From the NCBI GenBank assembly GCA_001704765.1, contig MBFK01000177.1, forward strand, positions 62,001 to 126,000: DNA of 64,000 nucleotides, given 5' to 3'. Shown here piece by piece: positions 9,988 to 18,298 of this stretch (within the stretch, counting starts at the first letter, position 1; each line of letters starts with the position of its first letter). The DNA comes from Sinorhizobium shofinae. GTDB lineage: Bacteria > Pseudomonadota > Alphaproteobacteria > Rhizobiales > Rhizobiaceae. The translations under genes were made by a program, and so were the position numbers. The notes under the pieces were generated by a model that did not search any database, was not told the origin of the DNA, and saw only the letters and a list, made by a program, of their open reading frames with translations.

Positions 9988-10007
9988 TCGCCCTTCATTA
10001 AGGGCGA
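9988..10007. promoter_or_regulatory. Perfect palindrome upstream of the RND operon, candidate operator
   Basis: The sequence has 8-bp perfect arms tcgccctt/aagggcga around a 4-base centre, and lies 37 bp upstream of the adaptor start codon. It could be an operator for an unlinked repressor or a 5' leader hairpin; no dedicated regulator gene is adjacent. The rest of 9952-10332 shows no supported gene. Confidence 0.35.
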
Positions 10008-10332
10008 AGATCCGGCTGCAATCATGCTATTCCAGCGTGTTCCGCCCGGTATTGCCGGCCCCTTGCCGGGACCGCTCGCGATCCACGCACTCGAAATGTC
10101 CGGCCCACGATCGTGCCGGCCTGGGAGAAATTTGCTCAAGGGAACGAGTTCAGAGAAAACCGGTTCCTCCCTGCGTCTGCTCTCCAGTCAAACGTTCCGG
10201 CCTATGTAAGCGCGGTAGCAAATGCTTACAAGAGCGCAGAAGCGATGGTGCCTCATTATTTCTTCTCTGCCGCTTCGTTGAGGCTATACGGGTGCAACCT
10301 AAATGCAAGCTTAACAACCGGAGCGAGCTGGC

Positions 10333-10361
10333 AAAAAGCGCGCGGCATTGTGCCGCGCGCT
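10333..10361 (-). terminator. Strong Rho-independent terminator after the pyrimidine-locus ABC operon
   Basis: On the minus strand the perfect 11-bp hairpin agcgcgcggca-caa-tgccgcgcgct runs straight into a T5 tract. It lies 27 bp after the stop of the substrate-binding protein gene, the last gene of the operon. Confidence 0.85.
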
Positions 10362-10387
10362 TCCCGATCGGTCATGATGCCCGAGAC

Positions 10388-11380
10388 TTATTTCAGCGCT
10401 TCGTCCGTGACCTCGTGGGTCCAGGCGCCTTCCGGCTCCTTGGAGATGACCGGGTCGGAGCCGCCGGAGAGCAGCGACTGGACCGTGCGCTTGTAGTCGG
10501 CCTCGTCGAGCGCGCCGTTCGAACCCGCCGTCAGCTTGGCGATCTCGCCCATCATGCGCTTCTGGTGCTTCTCGGTCTGGGCGCCGGTCGAGTCGTTTTC
10601 GAGCACGAGATCCGCCGCCTCGTCCGGATTCTCCTCGGCATATTTCCAGCCCTTCATCGAGGCGCGGACGAACTTGACCATCTTTTCCTTGAAGGCCGGG
10701 TCCTTGAGCTTGTCCTCGAGCACGTAAAGGCCATCCTCGAGCGTGGCGACGCCCTGGTCTTCATATTTGAAGGTAACGAGATCCTCGGGCTTGATGCCCG
10801 CGTCGATGACCTGCCAGTATTCGTTGTAGGTCATCGTCGAAATGCAGGCGGCCTGCTTCTGGATCAGCGGATCGACGTTGAAGCCCTGCTTCAAGACGGT
10901 CACGCCATTCGGCCCGCCGTCCGTCGGGATCTTCAGGTGCGCCATCCAGGAGAGGAAGGGATACTCGTTGCCGAAGAACCAGACGCCGAGCGTCTTGCCC
11001 TTGAAGTCCTCGGGGGTCTTCACCCCGGACTCCTTGAGACAGGTGAGCATCATGCCGGACTTCTTGAAGGGCTGGGCGATGTTGACGAGCGCCACACCCT
11101 TTTCGCGCGTCGCGAGCGCGGAGGGCATCCAGTCGACGATGACGTCGGCGCCCCCGCCGGCGATCACCTGGGCCGGAGCAATGTCCGGGCCGCCCGGCTT
11201 GATCTCGACGTCGAGGCCCTCTTCCTCATAGAAGCCCTTGTCCTTGGCGACATAGTAGCCGGCGAACTGGGCTTGCGTCACCCATTTCAGCTGCAGCGTG
11301 ACCTTGTCGGCGGCGTTCGCATGGAAGGCGGCAAGCGAAAAGACGCCCGCTGCCAGCAGAGATGCAAGTTTGTTCTTCAT
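10388..11380 (-). CDS. ABC transporter substrate-binding protein, NMT1/THI5 type
   Basis: A 330-residue periplasmic binding protein with signal peptide (MKNKLASLLAAGVFSLAAF, cleavage after HANA). The mature part has the NMT1/THI5 features LQLKWVTQAQFAGYYVAKDK, GFYEEEGLDVEI and a glycine-rich GGGADVIVDW. This family binds pyrimidine-like compounds (thiamine precursor HMP/formylaminopyrimidine) and also nitrate, sulfonates and riboflavin. Its operon lies between genes of reductive pyrimidine breakdown, so uptake of a pyrimidine, hydantoin or related compound is inferred. It is the last gene of an operon that also encodes two permeases and an ATPase. Confidence 0.9.
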   Translation of the reverse strand: MKNKLASLLAAGVFSLAAFHANAADKVTLQLKWVTQAQFAGYYVAKDKGFYEEEGLDVEIKPGGPDIAPAQVIAGGGADVIVDWMPSALATREKGVALVNIAQPFKKSGMMLTCLKESGVKTPEDFKGKTLGVWFFGNEYPFLSWMAHLKIPTDGGPNGVTVLKQGFNVDPLIQKQAACISTMTYNEYWQVIDAGIKPEDLVTFKYEDQGVATLEDGLYVLEDKLKDPAFKEKMVKFVRASMKGWKYAEENPDEAADLVLENDSTGAQTEKHQKRMMGEIAKLTAGSNGALDEADYKRTVQSLLSGGSDPVISKEPEGAWTHEVTDEALK

Positions 11381-11409
11381 GTCAGTTCCCTCTTATCATT
11401 GCTTTATTG

Positions 11410-12279
11410 TCAGGCTCGGCCACTGCGGATGGACGGATGCCAGAACGTGACGGCTCGCTCGACGAGCGCGACCACCCCGTAAAACGCGGAGCCAGCCACC
11501 GCCGCAACGGCGATTTCGGCCCAGACCATGTCGACGTTCATGCGCCCCACTTCCGTGGAGATCCGGAAACCCATGCCGACAATGGGCGTTCCGAAAAACT
11601 CGGCCACGATCGCGCCGATCAGCGCCAGCGTGGAGTTAATCTTGAGTGCATTGAAAATGAAAGGCCAGGCGGCGGGCAGCCGCAGTTTGACGAGCGTCTG
11701 CCACCAGGTGGCGGCATAGGTGCGCATCAGGTCCCGCTCCATGTGGCTCGCGGCCGCAAGGCCCGAGACCGTGTTCACCAGCATCGGAAAGAAGGTCATG
11801 ACGACGACGACGGCAACCTTCGACTGCCAGTCGAAGCCGAACCACATGACCATGATCGGCGCGACGCCAATGACGGGGAGGGCGGAGACGAAGTTGCCGA
11901 GTGGCAGCAGCCCCTTCTGGAGGAAGGGAGAGCGGTCGATGAGAACCGCCACCAGTAAGCCGAGGCCACAGCCGAGCGCATAGCCGGTCAACACGGATTT
12001 CAGGAAGGTCTGGCGGAAATCGGCGGCGAGCGTCGGCAGCGAATTGACGAGCCGCCCCCAGATCATCGACGGTGCCGGCAGCAGCACGGAAGGAATGGCG
12101 AAGCCGCGCACGATGCCCTCCCACAGAATCAGGATCGTGACGCCGAAGATGAGCGGCACGGCGAAGCGCGCGGCGTTGCTCATCGTGCGGTTCGCAAAAT
12201 GCTGACGGACCAGCCATTCGTTGAGGGCCCAGGCGATCAGCCAGAAGAGGATGGCGCCGGCGAGAGCGGGAAGGTTCAT
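11410..12279 (-). CDS. ABC transporter permease
   Basis: A 289-residue inner-membrane permease of the binding-protein-dependent family (SsuC/TauC/ThiX-like). About six membrane helices are visible; the EAA-like loop lies around LMRTYAATWWQTLVKLRLPAA. Its ATG overlaps the stop of the upstream permease gene by four bases (ATGA), indicating coupled translation. It would form a heterodimeric channel with that permease. Confidence 0.92.
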   Translation of the reverse strand: MNLPALAGAILFWLIAWALNEWLVRQHFANRTMSNAARFAVPLIFGVTILILWEGIVRGFAIPSVLLPAPSMIWGRLVNSLPTLAADFRQTFLKSVLTGYALGCGLGLLVAVLIDRSPFLQKGLLPLGNFVSALPVIGVAPIMVMWFGFDWQSKVAVVVVMTFFPMLVNTVSGLAAASHMERDLMRTYAATWWQTLVKLRLPAAWPFIFNALKINSTLALIGAIVAEFFGTPIVGMGFRISTEVGRMNVDMVWAEIAVAAVAGSAFYGVVALVERAVTFWHPSIRSGRA

Positions 12280-13160
12280 GGCTTGGCTCCCATGCGCTTC
12301 AGGACGGCGGAGTGCGCGAAGCCGACGATCATGACGAGGACGGCGGCGAGTGCTGCGGCCATGAACAGCGCAGCCCAGATCTGCACGGTCTGGCCGTAAT
12401 AAGAGCCGGCGAGGAGCCGCGCGCCGAGCCCGGCCACTGCCCCTGTCGGCAACTCTCCGACAATGGCGCCGACGAGAGAGATGGCGACGGCGACCTTCAG
12501 CGAGGTGAAGAGATAGGGCATGGAGGAGGGCCAGCGCAGCTTCCAGAAGGTCTGGGCCGGCGAGGCATTGTAAGTATGCATCAGGTCGAGCTGGATCGTT
12601 TCGGGGCTGCGCAATCCCTTGACCATGCCGACCACCACCGGGAAGAACGACAGATAGGTGGAGATCAGCGCCTTCGGCAGCAGGCCGGCAATGCCGATGG
12701 CGTTGAGCACGACGATGATCATCGGCGCGATCGCCAGGATCGGTATCGTCTGGCTGGCGATCACCCAGGGCATCAGCGAGCGGTCCATCGCGCGGTTGTG
12801 GACGACGCCGACGGCGAGAAGCACGCCCAGCGCGGCGCCGATGCCGAAGCCGAGCAGGGTGGCGGAGAGCGTGATCCAGGCGTGGTAGACGAGGCTGCGC
12901 TTCGACGTGACAGCCTTGTTGACGGTCGTGGCCCAGATTTCAGCAATCACCTGGTGCGGTGCCGGTAGCACGGGCCTTTCCTGCGCCATCGTGTTTTTGA
13001 CGAGATCGGAGAGTGCGATCTCGGTGCCGGCGCGTGCCGCCGAGTCGCGCTCGAAGGGGGCGTTCAAGAAGATGACCGCGACATACCAGACGACGATCAG
13101 AATCGCGACGACAGTGCTGATCGGAAGCAGCTTGTCTCGGAGGAGGCTTTCCTGGCGCAA
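12276..13160 (-). CDS. ABC transporter permease
   Basis: A 294-residue permease of the same family as its neighbour, with an extra N-terminal helix and the coupling region LMHTYNASPAQTFWKLRWP. No ATG or GTG is available in frame between the stop of the ATPase gene and the first helix; the TTG at 13160 is used because a GGAAGGG ribosome site lies seven to eight bases upstream of it. Cotranscribed with the ATPase (60-bp gap) and the second permease. Confidence 0.9.
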   Translation of the reverse strand: MRQESLLRDKLLPISTVVAILIVVWYVAVIFLNAPFERDSAARAGTEIALSDLVKNTMAQERPVLPAPHQVIAEIWATTVNKAVTSKRSLVYHAWITLSATLLGFGIGAALGVLLAVGVVHNRAMDRSLMPWVIASQTIPILAIAPMIIVVLNAIGIAGLLPKALISTYLSFFPVVVGMVKGLRSPETIQLDLMHTYNASPAQTFWKLRWPSSMPYLFTSLKVAVAISLVGAIVGELPTGAVAGLGARLLAGSYYGQTVQIWAALFMAAALAAVLVMIVGFAHSAVLKRMGAKP

Positions 13161-13220
13161 TATCAGGCCCTTCCGCCGTTTGGGAGGATTGAAGTAATGT
13201 TCATGCGCGCTCGCCGACGG

Positions 13221-14012
13221 CTATTCATCATAGCTGTGCCCCGCTCTCAGGCCCTCGCGGACACGATGGGCGATCTCCAGGAACTCCGGCGTCTCGCGGA
13301 TGCCGAGCGGCCGTTCCCTCGGCAGGGTCGATTCGATGATGTCGGTCACCCGGCCGGGGCGCGGGCTCATGACGACGATCTTGGTCGAGAGATAGACGGC
13401 CTCCGGGATTGAGTGGGTGACGAAACAGATCGTCTTGTCGGTGCGCGCCCAGAGCTTGAGGAGCTGTTCGTTCAGGTGGTCGCGGACGATTTCGTCGAGC
13501 GCGCCGAAGGGCTCGTCCATCAAGAGAAGATCAGCGTCGAAGGCAAGCGCGCGGGCGATCGAGGCCCGCTGCTGCATGCCGCCGGAAAGTTGCCATGGGT
13601 ATTTCTTGCCGAAACCCGTGAGGTTGACGAGCTCCAGCGTCCGTTCGATGCGCGCCTTCTGTTCATCCTTGGCGTAACCCATGATTTCGAGCGGCAGCGC
13701 GATGTTCTTCTCGATCGTACGCCAGGGATAGAGCGCTGCCGCCTGGAACACGTAGCCATAGGCGCGATTGTGGCGGGCCTCCTCGGGGGTCATGCCGTTG
13801 ACGGCGATCGTGCCGGCCGTTGGCTTCTCGAGGTCGGCGATGATCCGCAGAAACGTTGTCTTTCCGCAGCCGGAAGGGCCGATGAAGGAGACGAAGTCGC
13901 CCTTGGCCACGTCGAGATTCACGCCTGTCAGCGCATTGACCGGCCCGTCGCTGGTCTGAAACGTCAGGCCGAGATTTCGGGCCGAGACCACGGAGGCGGA
14001 ATTGGATGTCAT
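13221..14012 (-). CDS. ABC transporter ATP-binding protein
   Basis: A 263-residue ATPase with Walker A GPSGCGKTT, Q-loop in YVFQAAALYPWR, signature LSGGMQQRASIARA, Walker B LLLMDEPFGALDE and switch histidine FVTHSIPEA, as in nitrate/sulfonate/taurine importers. First gene of the four-gene transporter operon. The ATG at 14012 gives a normal N-terminus; a much longer in-frame extension exists upstream but would run across the promoter region of the divergent cupin gene. Confidence 0.95.
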   Translation of the reverse strand: MTSNSASVVSARNLGLTFQTSDGPVNALTGVNLDVAKGDFVSFIGPSGCGKTTFLRIIADLEKPTAGTIAVNGMTPEEARHNRAYGYVFQAAALYPWRTIEKNIALPLEIMGYAKDEQKARIERTLELVNLTGFGKKYPWQLSGGMQQRASIARALAFDADLLLMDEPFGALDEIVRDHLNEQLLKLWARTDKTICFVTHSIPEAVYLSTKIVVMSPRPGRVTDIIESTLPRERPLGIRETPEFLEIAHRVREGLRAGHSYDE

Positions 14013-14133
14013 GGATGGATTCTCATTGTGGCTTGTCTGTGCCAGACTGCTATTCGGGCCCGCAACATGCAATCGCGGATTTGCCGCGGAAGGCTCCTGT
14101 TGCAGGTTTTTCAGCGAATTCTGGAGAACGGTC

Positions 14134-14568
14134 ATGTCTCGATCATCCAATCCTGGCTGTCGCGTGGTGCGGCCGGGCAGCGGCTACGCCGGCAAGCAGG
14201 GGCTCAATTATTTCGAAGGCATTGCCGCGGAGACGGTGGGCTCCACCGGCATCTGCATGCATCTCGTCACCATGCCGCCCGGCGCGCGCGCCAAGGCGCA
14301 TCTCCACGAGAGCCATGAGACGGCGATCTATGTGCTTGCCGGCGAGGCGTACACCTGGTTCGGCGATCGGCTCGAAGAACGCGTGATGGTCAAGGCCGGA
14401 GAGATGCTCTACATCCCGGCCGGCGTGCCGCACATGCCCGCCAACCTTTCCGACAGCCCTTGTACGGCGATCATCGCCCGGACAGATCCGAAGGAGCAGG
14501 AGAGCGTCGTGCTGCTGCCGGAACTCGACGGGCTGGTGGCGGCCGATCCTCTCACACATAGCGGATGA
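14134..14568 (+). CDS. Small cupin-domain protein
   Basis: A 144-residue single-domain cupin. Motif 1 is AHLHESHETAIYVLAGE (two histidines and a glutamate) and motif 2 is AGEMLYIPAGVPHMPAN, so a metal site is likely. Ribosome site TCTGGAG lies about eight bases before the ATG at 14134. It is divergent from the pyrimidine-locus ABC operon (121-bp shared gap) and convergent with dihydropyrimidinase. The role is unknown; a part in pyrimidine or ureide metabolism is inferred only from position. Confidence 0.85.
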   Translation: MSRSSNPGCRVVRPGSGYAGKQGLNYFEGIAAETVGSTGICMHLVTMPPGARAKAHLHESHETAIYVLAGEAYTWFGDRLEERVMVKAGEMLYIPAGVPHMPANLSDSPCTAIIARTDPKEQESVVLLPELDGLVAADPLTHSG

Positions 14569-14590
14569 CGAATGCAGCATCTGAACTCCG

Positions 14591-16045
14591 TCACACCCCG
14601 GTTGCCGGAATGCCGGTGCGCTGCACGGCGCGCGGTGCCGTGACTTCCTTCCAGGTCGACAGCGCCGTGCTGACCGCCGGGAAGGGATCGCGCCGGACGA
14701 ATTCGCCGTGGCCTTCCTTGGTCTTCACCGCCCCCTCCTCGATCGCCACGCCGCCGCGCGTCAGCGTGAAGCGCGGGAGGCCGGTGACCGTCTTGCCCTC
14801 GAAGACGTTGTAATCGATCGCCGATTGCTGGGTGTTCGCGGAGATGGTCTTCGAGCGCTTCGGATCCCAGACGACGAGGTCCGCATCTGCGCCGACCAGG
14901 ATCGCGCCCTTCTTCGGATAGATGTTGAGGATCTTGGCGATATTGGTGGACGTCACCGCCACGAATTCGTTCATGGTGATGCGGCCGGTATTGACGCCGT
15001 AGGTCCAGAGCATCGGCATGCGGTCCTCAAGCCCGCCGGTGCCGTTCGGGATCTTGGTGAAATCGCCGACGCCAGAACGCTTCTGCGCCGTCGTGAAGGC
15101 ACAGTGGTCAGTCGCCACCACCTGCAGCGAACCGGAGGCGAGACCGGCCCAGAGGCTATCCTGGTGCAGCTTGTTGCGGAAGGGTGGCGACATCACCCGG
15201 CGGGCCGCATGATCCCAGTCCTTGTTGAAATACTCCGTCTCGTCGAGCGTCAAGTGCTGGATCAGAGGCTCGCCGAAGACGCGCATGCCCTTGGCGCGGG
15301 CGCGCCGGATCGCCTCGTGGGCCTGCTCGCAGGAGGTGTGGACGATATAGACGGGACAGCCGGCCATGTCGGCGATCATGATCGCGCGGTTGGTGGCCTC
15401 GCCCTCGACCTCCGCCGGTCGCGAATAGGCATGCGCTTCCGGGCCGCTATTGCCTTCGGCGAGCAGCTTCGCCTGCAGCTGCGCCACCACGTCGCCGTTT
15501 TCGGCATGGACCAGCGGTAGGGCGCCGAGGGCCGCGCAGCGCTGGAACGAGGAGAACATCTCGTCGTCGTCCACCATCAGCGCGCCCTTATAGGCCATGA
15601 AGTGCTTGAAGGTGTTGATGCCCTTTTCCTTGACGATCGTCTCCATCTCGTTGAAGACCTGCTCGCTCCACCAGGTGATCGCCATGTGGAAGGAATAGTC
15701 GCAATTGGCGCGGGTCGACTTGTTGTCCCACATGGTCAGCGCCTCGAGCAGCGACTGGCCGGGGGAAGGGAGCGCGAAATCCACGACCATGGTCGTGCCG
15801 CCGGCAAGGGCAGCGCGTGTGCCGCTCTCGAAATCGTCGGAGGAATAGGTGCCCATGAAGGGCATTTCGAGATGCGTGTGGGGATCGATGCCGCCCGGCA
15901 TGATGTAGCAGCCGGTCGCGTCGAGCGTCTCGGTGCCGGAAAGATTGGGGCCGATCTCGACGATCTTGCCGGTTTCGATCTTGATGTCGGCCTTGTACGT
16001 CAGGTCGGCGGTAACGATGGTTCCACCCTTGATGACAGTGCTCAT
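14591..16045 (-). CDS. hydA: Dihydropyrimidinase (D-hydantoinase)
   Basis: A 484-residue amidohydrolase that opens dihydrouracil or dihydrothymine to N-carbamoyl-beta-alanine or its methyl derivative, the second step of reductive pyrimidine breakdown. Metal-binding motif GGIDPHTHLEMPF, the carbamylated lysine in TFKHFMAYKG, HAENGD, VHTSCEQAHE and the aspartate in ATDHCAF are all present. Start at 16045 after ribosome site GAGGGAACG. It lies 85 bp after the carbamoyl amidohydrolase gene on the same strand and is probably expressed from the RutR-controlled promoter at 17507-17522. Confidence 0.96.
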   Translation of the reverse strand: MSTVIKGGTIVTADLTYKADIKIETGKIVEIGPNLSGTETLDATGCYIMPGGIDPHTHLEMPFMGTYSSDDFESGTRAALAGGTTMVVDFALPSPGQSLLEALTMWDNKSTRANCDYSFHMAITWWSEQVFNEMETIVKEKGINTFKHFMAYKGALMVDDDEMFSSFQRCAALGALPLVHAENGDVVAQLQAKLLAEGNSGPEAHAYSRPAEVEGEATNRAIMIADMAGCPVYIVHTSCEQAHEAIRRARAKGMRVFGEPLIQHLTLDETEYFNKDWDHAARRVMSPPFRNKLHQDSLWAGLASGSLQVVATDHCAFTTAQKRSGVGDFTKIPNGTGGLEDRMPMLWTYGVNTGRITMNEFVAVTSTNIAKILNIYPKKGAILVGADADLVVWDPKRSKTISANTQQSAIDYNVFEGKTVTGLPRFTLTRGGVAIEEGAVKTKEGHGEFVRRDPFPAVSTALSTWKEVTAPRAVQRTGIPATGV

Positions 16046-16130
16046 TGGTTTCGTTCCCTCGCAATGGTGCATTCGACGGATGCGGAGCCGCCAGGAAAAA
16101 GGGCGGAACTTTCGTTCCGCCCGTGAAATC

Positions 16131-17381
16131 TCATTCGACGACCTCGGCTGTTTCGAGAACAGCGTGGAAGAGGACGTCGGCGCCTGCGGCGGCCCATTCC
16201 TTGGAGATGTTCTCTGCCTCGTTGTGGCTGAGGCCATCGACGCAGGGGCACATGATCATCGTGGTCGGCGCGACCTTCGCCGCCCAGCAGGCGTCGTGCC
16301 CGGCGCCGGAGATGAGGTTCATGTGGCTGTAGCCGAGCTTCTCGGCCGCGCCGCGCACGGTTGCGACCAGCTTCGGATCGAAGGTCACGGGATCGAAATG
16401 ACCGACTGCCTCGATCGAACAGCCGACGCCCAGCGCAGCGGCGATCTTCGGCGCTTCGGCTTCGATCCGGGCGCGCATTCCATCGAGCTTGGCCTGGTCG
16501 GGCGAGCGAATATCGACCGTGAAGACGACCTTGCCCGGCAATACGTTGCGGGAATTGGGCGAGAAGAACATCTGTCCGACGCCGCCAACGGCGCCCGGCT
16601 GGCTGTCCATCGCGACGGTCTGCACCATTTCGAGGATGCGGGCCATGGCGAGACCGGCATTGACGCGCATGTTCATCGGCGTCGAGCCGGTATGCGCCTC
16701 CTTGCCGGTCAGCGTGAACTCCAGCCACCACAGGCCCTGACAGTGGGTGACGACGCCGATCTGCTTGTTCTCGGCCTCCAGAATCGGTCCCTGCTCGATG
16801 TGATATTCGAAATAGGCGTGCATCTTGCGGGCGCCGACTTCCTCGTCGCCCACCCAGCCGATGCGCTTCAATTCGTCGCCGAAGCTCTTTCCCTCCGGAT
16901 CCTTGCGGGCATAGGCGTAATCGAGCGTGTGAACGCCGGCAAAGACACCGGAGGCAAGCATGGCCGGCGCAAAGCGGGCGCCTTCCTCATTGGTCCAGTT
17001 CGTCACCACGATCGGATGTTTCGTCTTGATGCCGAGGTCGTTCATCGTGCGAACGACCTCAAGACCGCTTAAGACCCCGAGCACTCCGTCGTACTTGCCG
17101 CCGGTCGGCTGCGTGTCGAGATGAGAGCCGATATGGACGGGGAGCGCATCGGGGTCGGTTCCGGGGCGCGTGAGGAACATGGTGCCCATCTTGTCGACAC
17201 CCATGGAGAGCCCGGCCTTTTCGCACCAGGACTGGAAGAGCCGGCGGCCTTCGCCATCGGCGTCCGTCAAGGTTTGGCGGTTGTTGCCGCCGGCAACGCC
17301 GGGGCCGATCTTCGCCATTTCCATCAACGATTCCCACAGGCGGTCGGAATTGACGCGCCTATTCTCGCCAGGTGCAGCCAT
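16131..17381 (-). CDS. pydC: N-carbamoyl-beta-alanine / N-carbamoyl amino acid amidohydrolase (M20, Zn-dependent)
   Basis: A 416-residue M20-family hydrolase that releases ammonia and CO2 from N-carbamoyl-beta-alanine, the third step of pyrimidine breakdown. Metal-site motifs are HIGSHLDTQPTGGKYDG, NWTNEEGARFAPAM, EYHIEQGPIL and the C-terminal SGAGHDACW; the dimerisation-domain motif GKEAHTGSTPMNMR is present. The ATG at 17381 follows GAGGAGAACGCC. Position next to dihydropyrimidinase and RutR favours beta-ureidopropionase activity over allantoate or hydantoin substrates, but the substrate cannot be fixed from sequence alone. Confidence 0.92.
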   Translation of the reverse strand: MAAPGENRRVNSDRLWESLMEMAKIGPGVAGGNNRQTLTDADGEGRRLFQSWCEKAGLSMGVDKMGTMFLTRPGTDPDALPVHIGSHLDTQPTGGKYDGVLGVLSGLEVVRTMNDLGIKTKHPIVVTNWTNEEGARFAPAMLASGVFAGVHTLDYAYARKDPEGKSFGDELKRIGWVGDEEVGARKMHAYFEYHIEQGPILEAENKQIGVVTHCQGLWWLEFTLTGKEAHTGSTPMNMRVNAGLAMARILEMVQTVAMDSQPGAVGGVGQMFFSPNSRNVLPGKVVFTVDIRSPDQAKLDGMRARIEAEAPKIAAALGVGCSIEAVGHFDPVTFDPKLVATVRGAAEKLGYSHMNLISGAGHDACWAAKVAPTTMIMCPCVDGLSHNEAENISKEWAAAGADVLFHAVLETAEVVE

Positions 17382-17506
17382 GGCGTTCTCCTCTTTTCGG
17401 CTAGACCCTCCCCGGGGATAGCCCTCACGTTCCCATTGGCCAAATCGGAGTTTTGTTTTATGCCCCTCGATCAGCCGTTGCCTTTGTCGCCAATCTGACT
17501 GATAAT

Positions 17507-17522
17507 TTGACCGGTTGGTAAA
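17507..17522. promoter_or_regulatory. RutR-like operator between pydC and rutR
   Basis: TTGACCGGTTGGTAAA matches 12 of the 14 fixed positions of the E. coli RutR consensus TTGACCA-NN-TGGTCAA as remembered. It lies in the divergent promoter region, 126 bp from the pydC start and 135 bp from the rutR start, so it could control both. Confidence 0.6.
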
Positions 17523-17656
17523 CATTACAACTTCCGTAGCGGCACTCAAGCCGGAAAAAGAAAAAAACGCGGCTATTGCCCAAATAAATGGCGCGTCCGA
17601 ATTTTGGGCAGGGCGCGCTCCGCACGGCTTGCGTGTGGGCATCGGCAGGGGGCGAG

Positions 17657-18298
17657 ATGGTACTTCCAAGAGCGGCGAAAACTCAGAGGCGAACTCGCAT
17701 CCAGGAGGAGAAGGAGGAGCGGATCCTCGAAGCGGCCCTCGAGGTCTTCTCGGCGAGTGGCTTCCGCGGTTCGACCATCGATCAGATCGCCGAAGTGGCA
17801 GGCATGTCGAAACCGAACCTGCTCTATTACTTCCGAACGAAGGAAGCCATGCACCGCGCGCTGATCGATCGCGTGCTCGATACCTGGCTCGATCCACTTC
17901 GCGAATTCAATGCCGAAGGCAATCCCGTTGCCGAGATCCGCAGCTACATCCGGCGCAAGCTTGAAATGGCGCGAGACTTCCCGCGCGAAAGCCGTTTGTT
18001 CGCAAATGAAGTGCTGCAGGGCGCTCCCCATATCGAGGACGAGCTGAAAGGGCCGCTGAAGCAGCTGGTCGACGAAAAGGCCGAGGTCATCCGCGCCTGG
18101 GCGAAGGCCGGCAAGATTGCGAATTGTGATCCCTATCACCTGATCTTCGCCATCTGGTCGACGACGCAGCACTATGCCGACTTCGACGTACAGGTACGGG
18201 CGGTGCTCGGCCAGGAGCAGGCGGGTGACGGGCGCTTCGAGGATGCGGCGCGTTTTCTCGAGCGGCTCTTCGTCGACGGTCTGCAGGTCCGCGAGTAG
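17657..18298 (+). CDS. rutR: TetR-family pyrimidine regulator RutR
   Basis: A 213-residue TetR-type repressor with the helix-turn-helix in the first third (STIDQIAEVAGMSKPNLLYYF). The C-terminal part strongly resembles E. coli RutR, including DPYHLIFAIWSTTQHYADF and VQVRAVLG. RutR binds uracil or thymine and then leaves DNA. The ATG at 17657, after AGGGGGCGAG, is preferred to one at 17588. Divergent from pydC-hydA and sharing the RutR-like operator; its stop is immediately next to that of cyaC, with which it converges. Confidence 0.9.
   Translation: MVLPRAAKTQRRTRIQEEKEERILEAALEVFSASGFRGSTIDQIAEVAGMSKPNLLYYFRTKEAMHRALIDRVLDTWLDPLREFNAEGNPVAEIRSYIRRKLEMARDFPRESRLFANEVLQGAPHIEDELKGPLKQLVDEKAEVIRAWAKAGKIANCDPYHLIFAIWSTTQHYADFDVQVRAVLGQEQAGDGRFEDAARFLERLFVDGLQVRE

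Noticed and set aside
8983-10209. Open frame of 408 codons opposite the membrane fusion protein
   Set aside because: Antisense shadow of a well-supported adaptor gene, with biased composition and no domain.
9980-11482. 500-codon plus-strand frame opposite the NMT1-type binding protein
   Set aside because: Shadow of a clear periplasmic binding protein with signal peptide; also runs through a strong minus-strand terminator.
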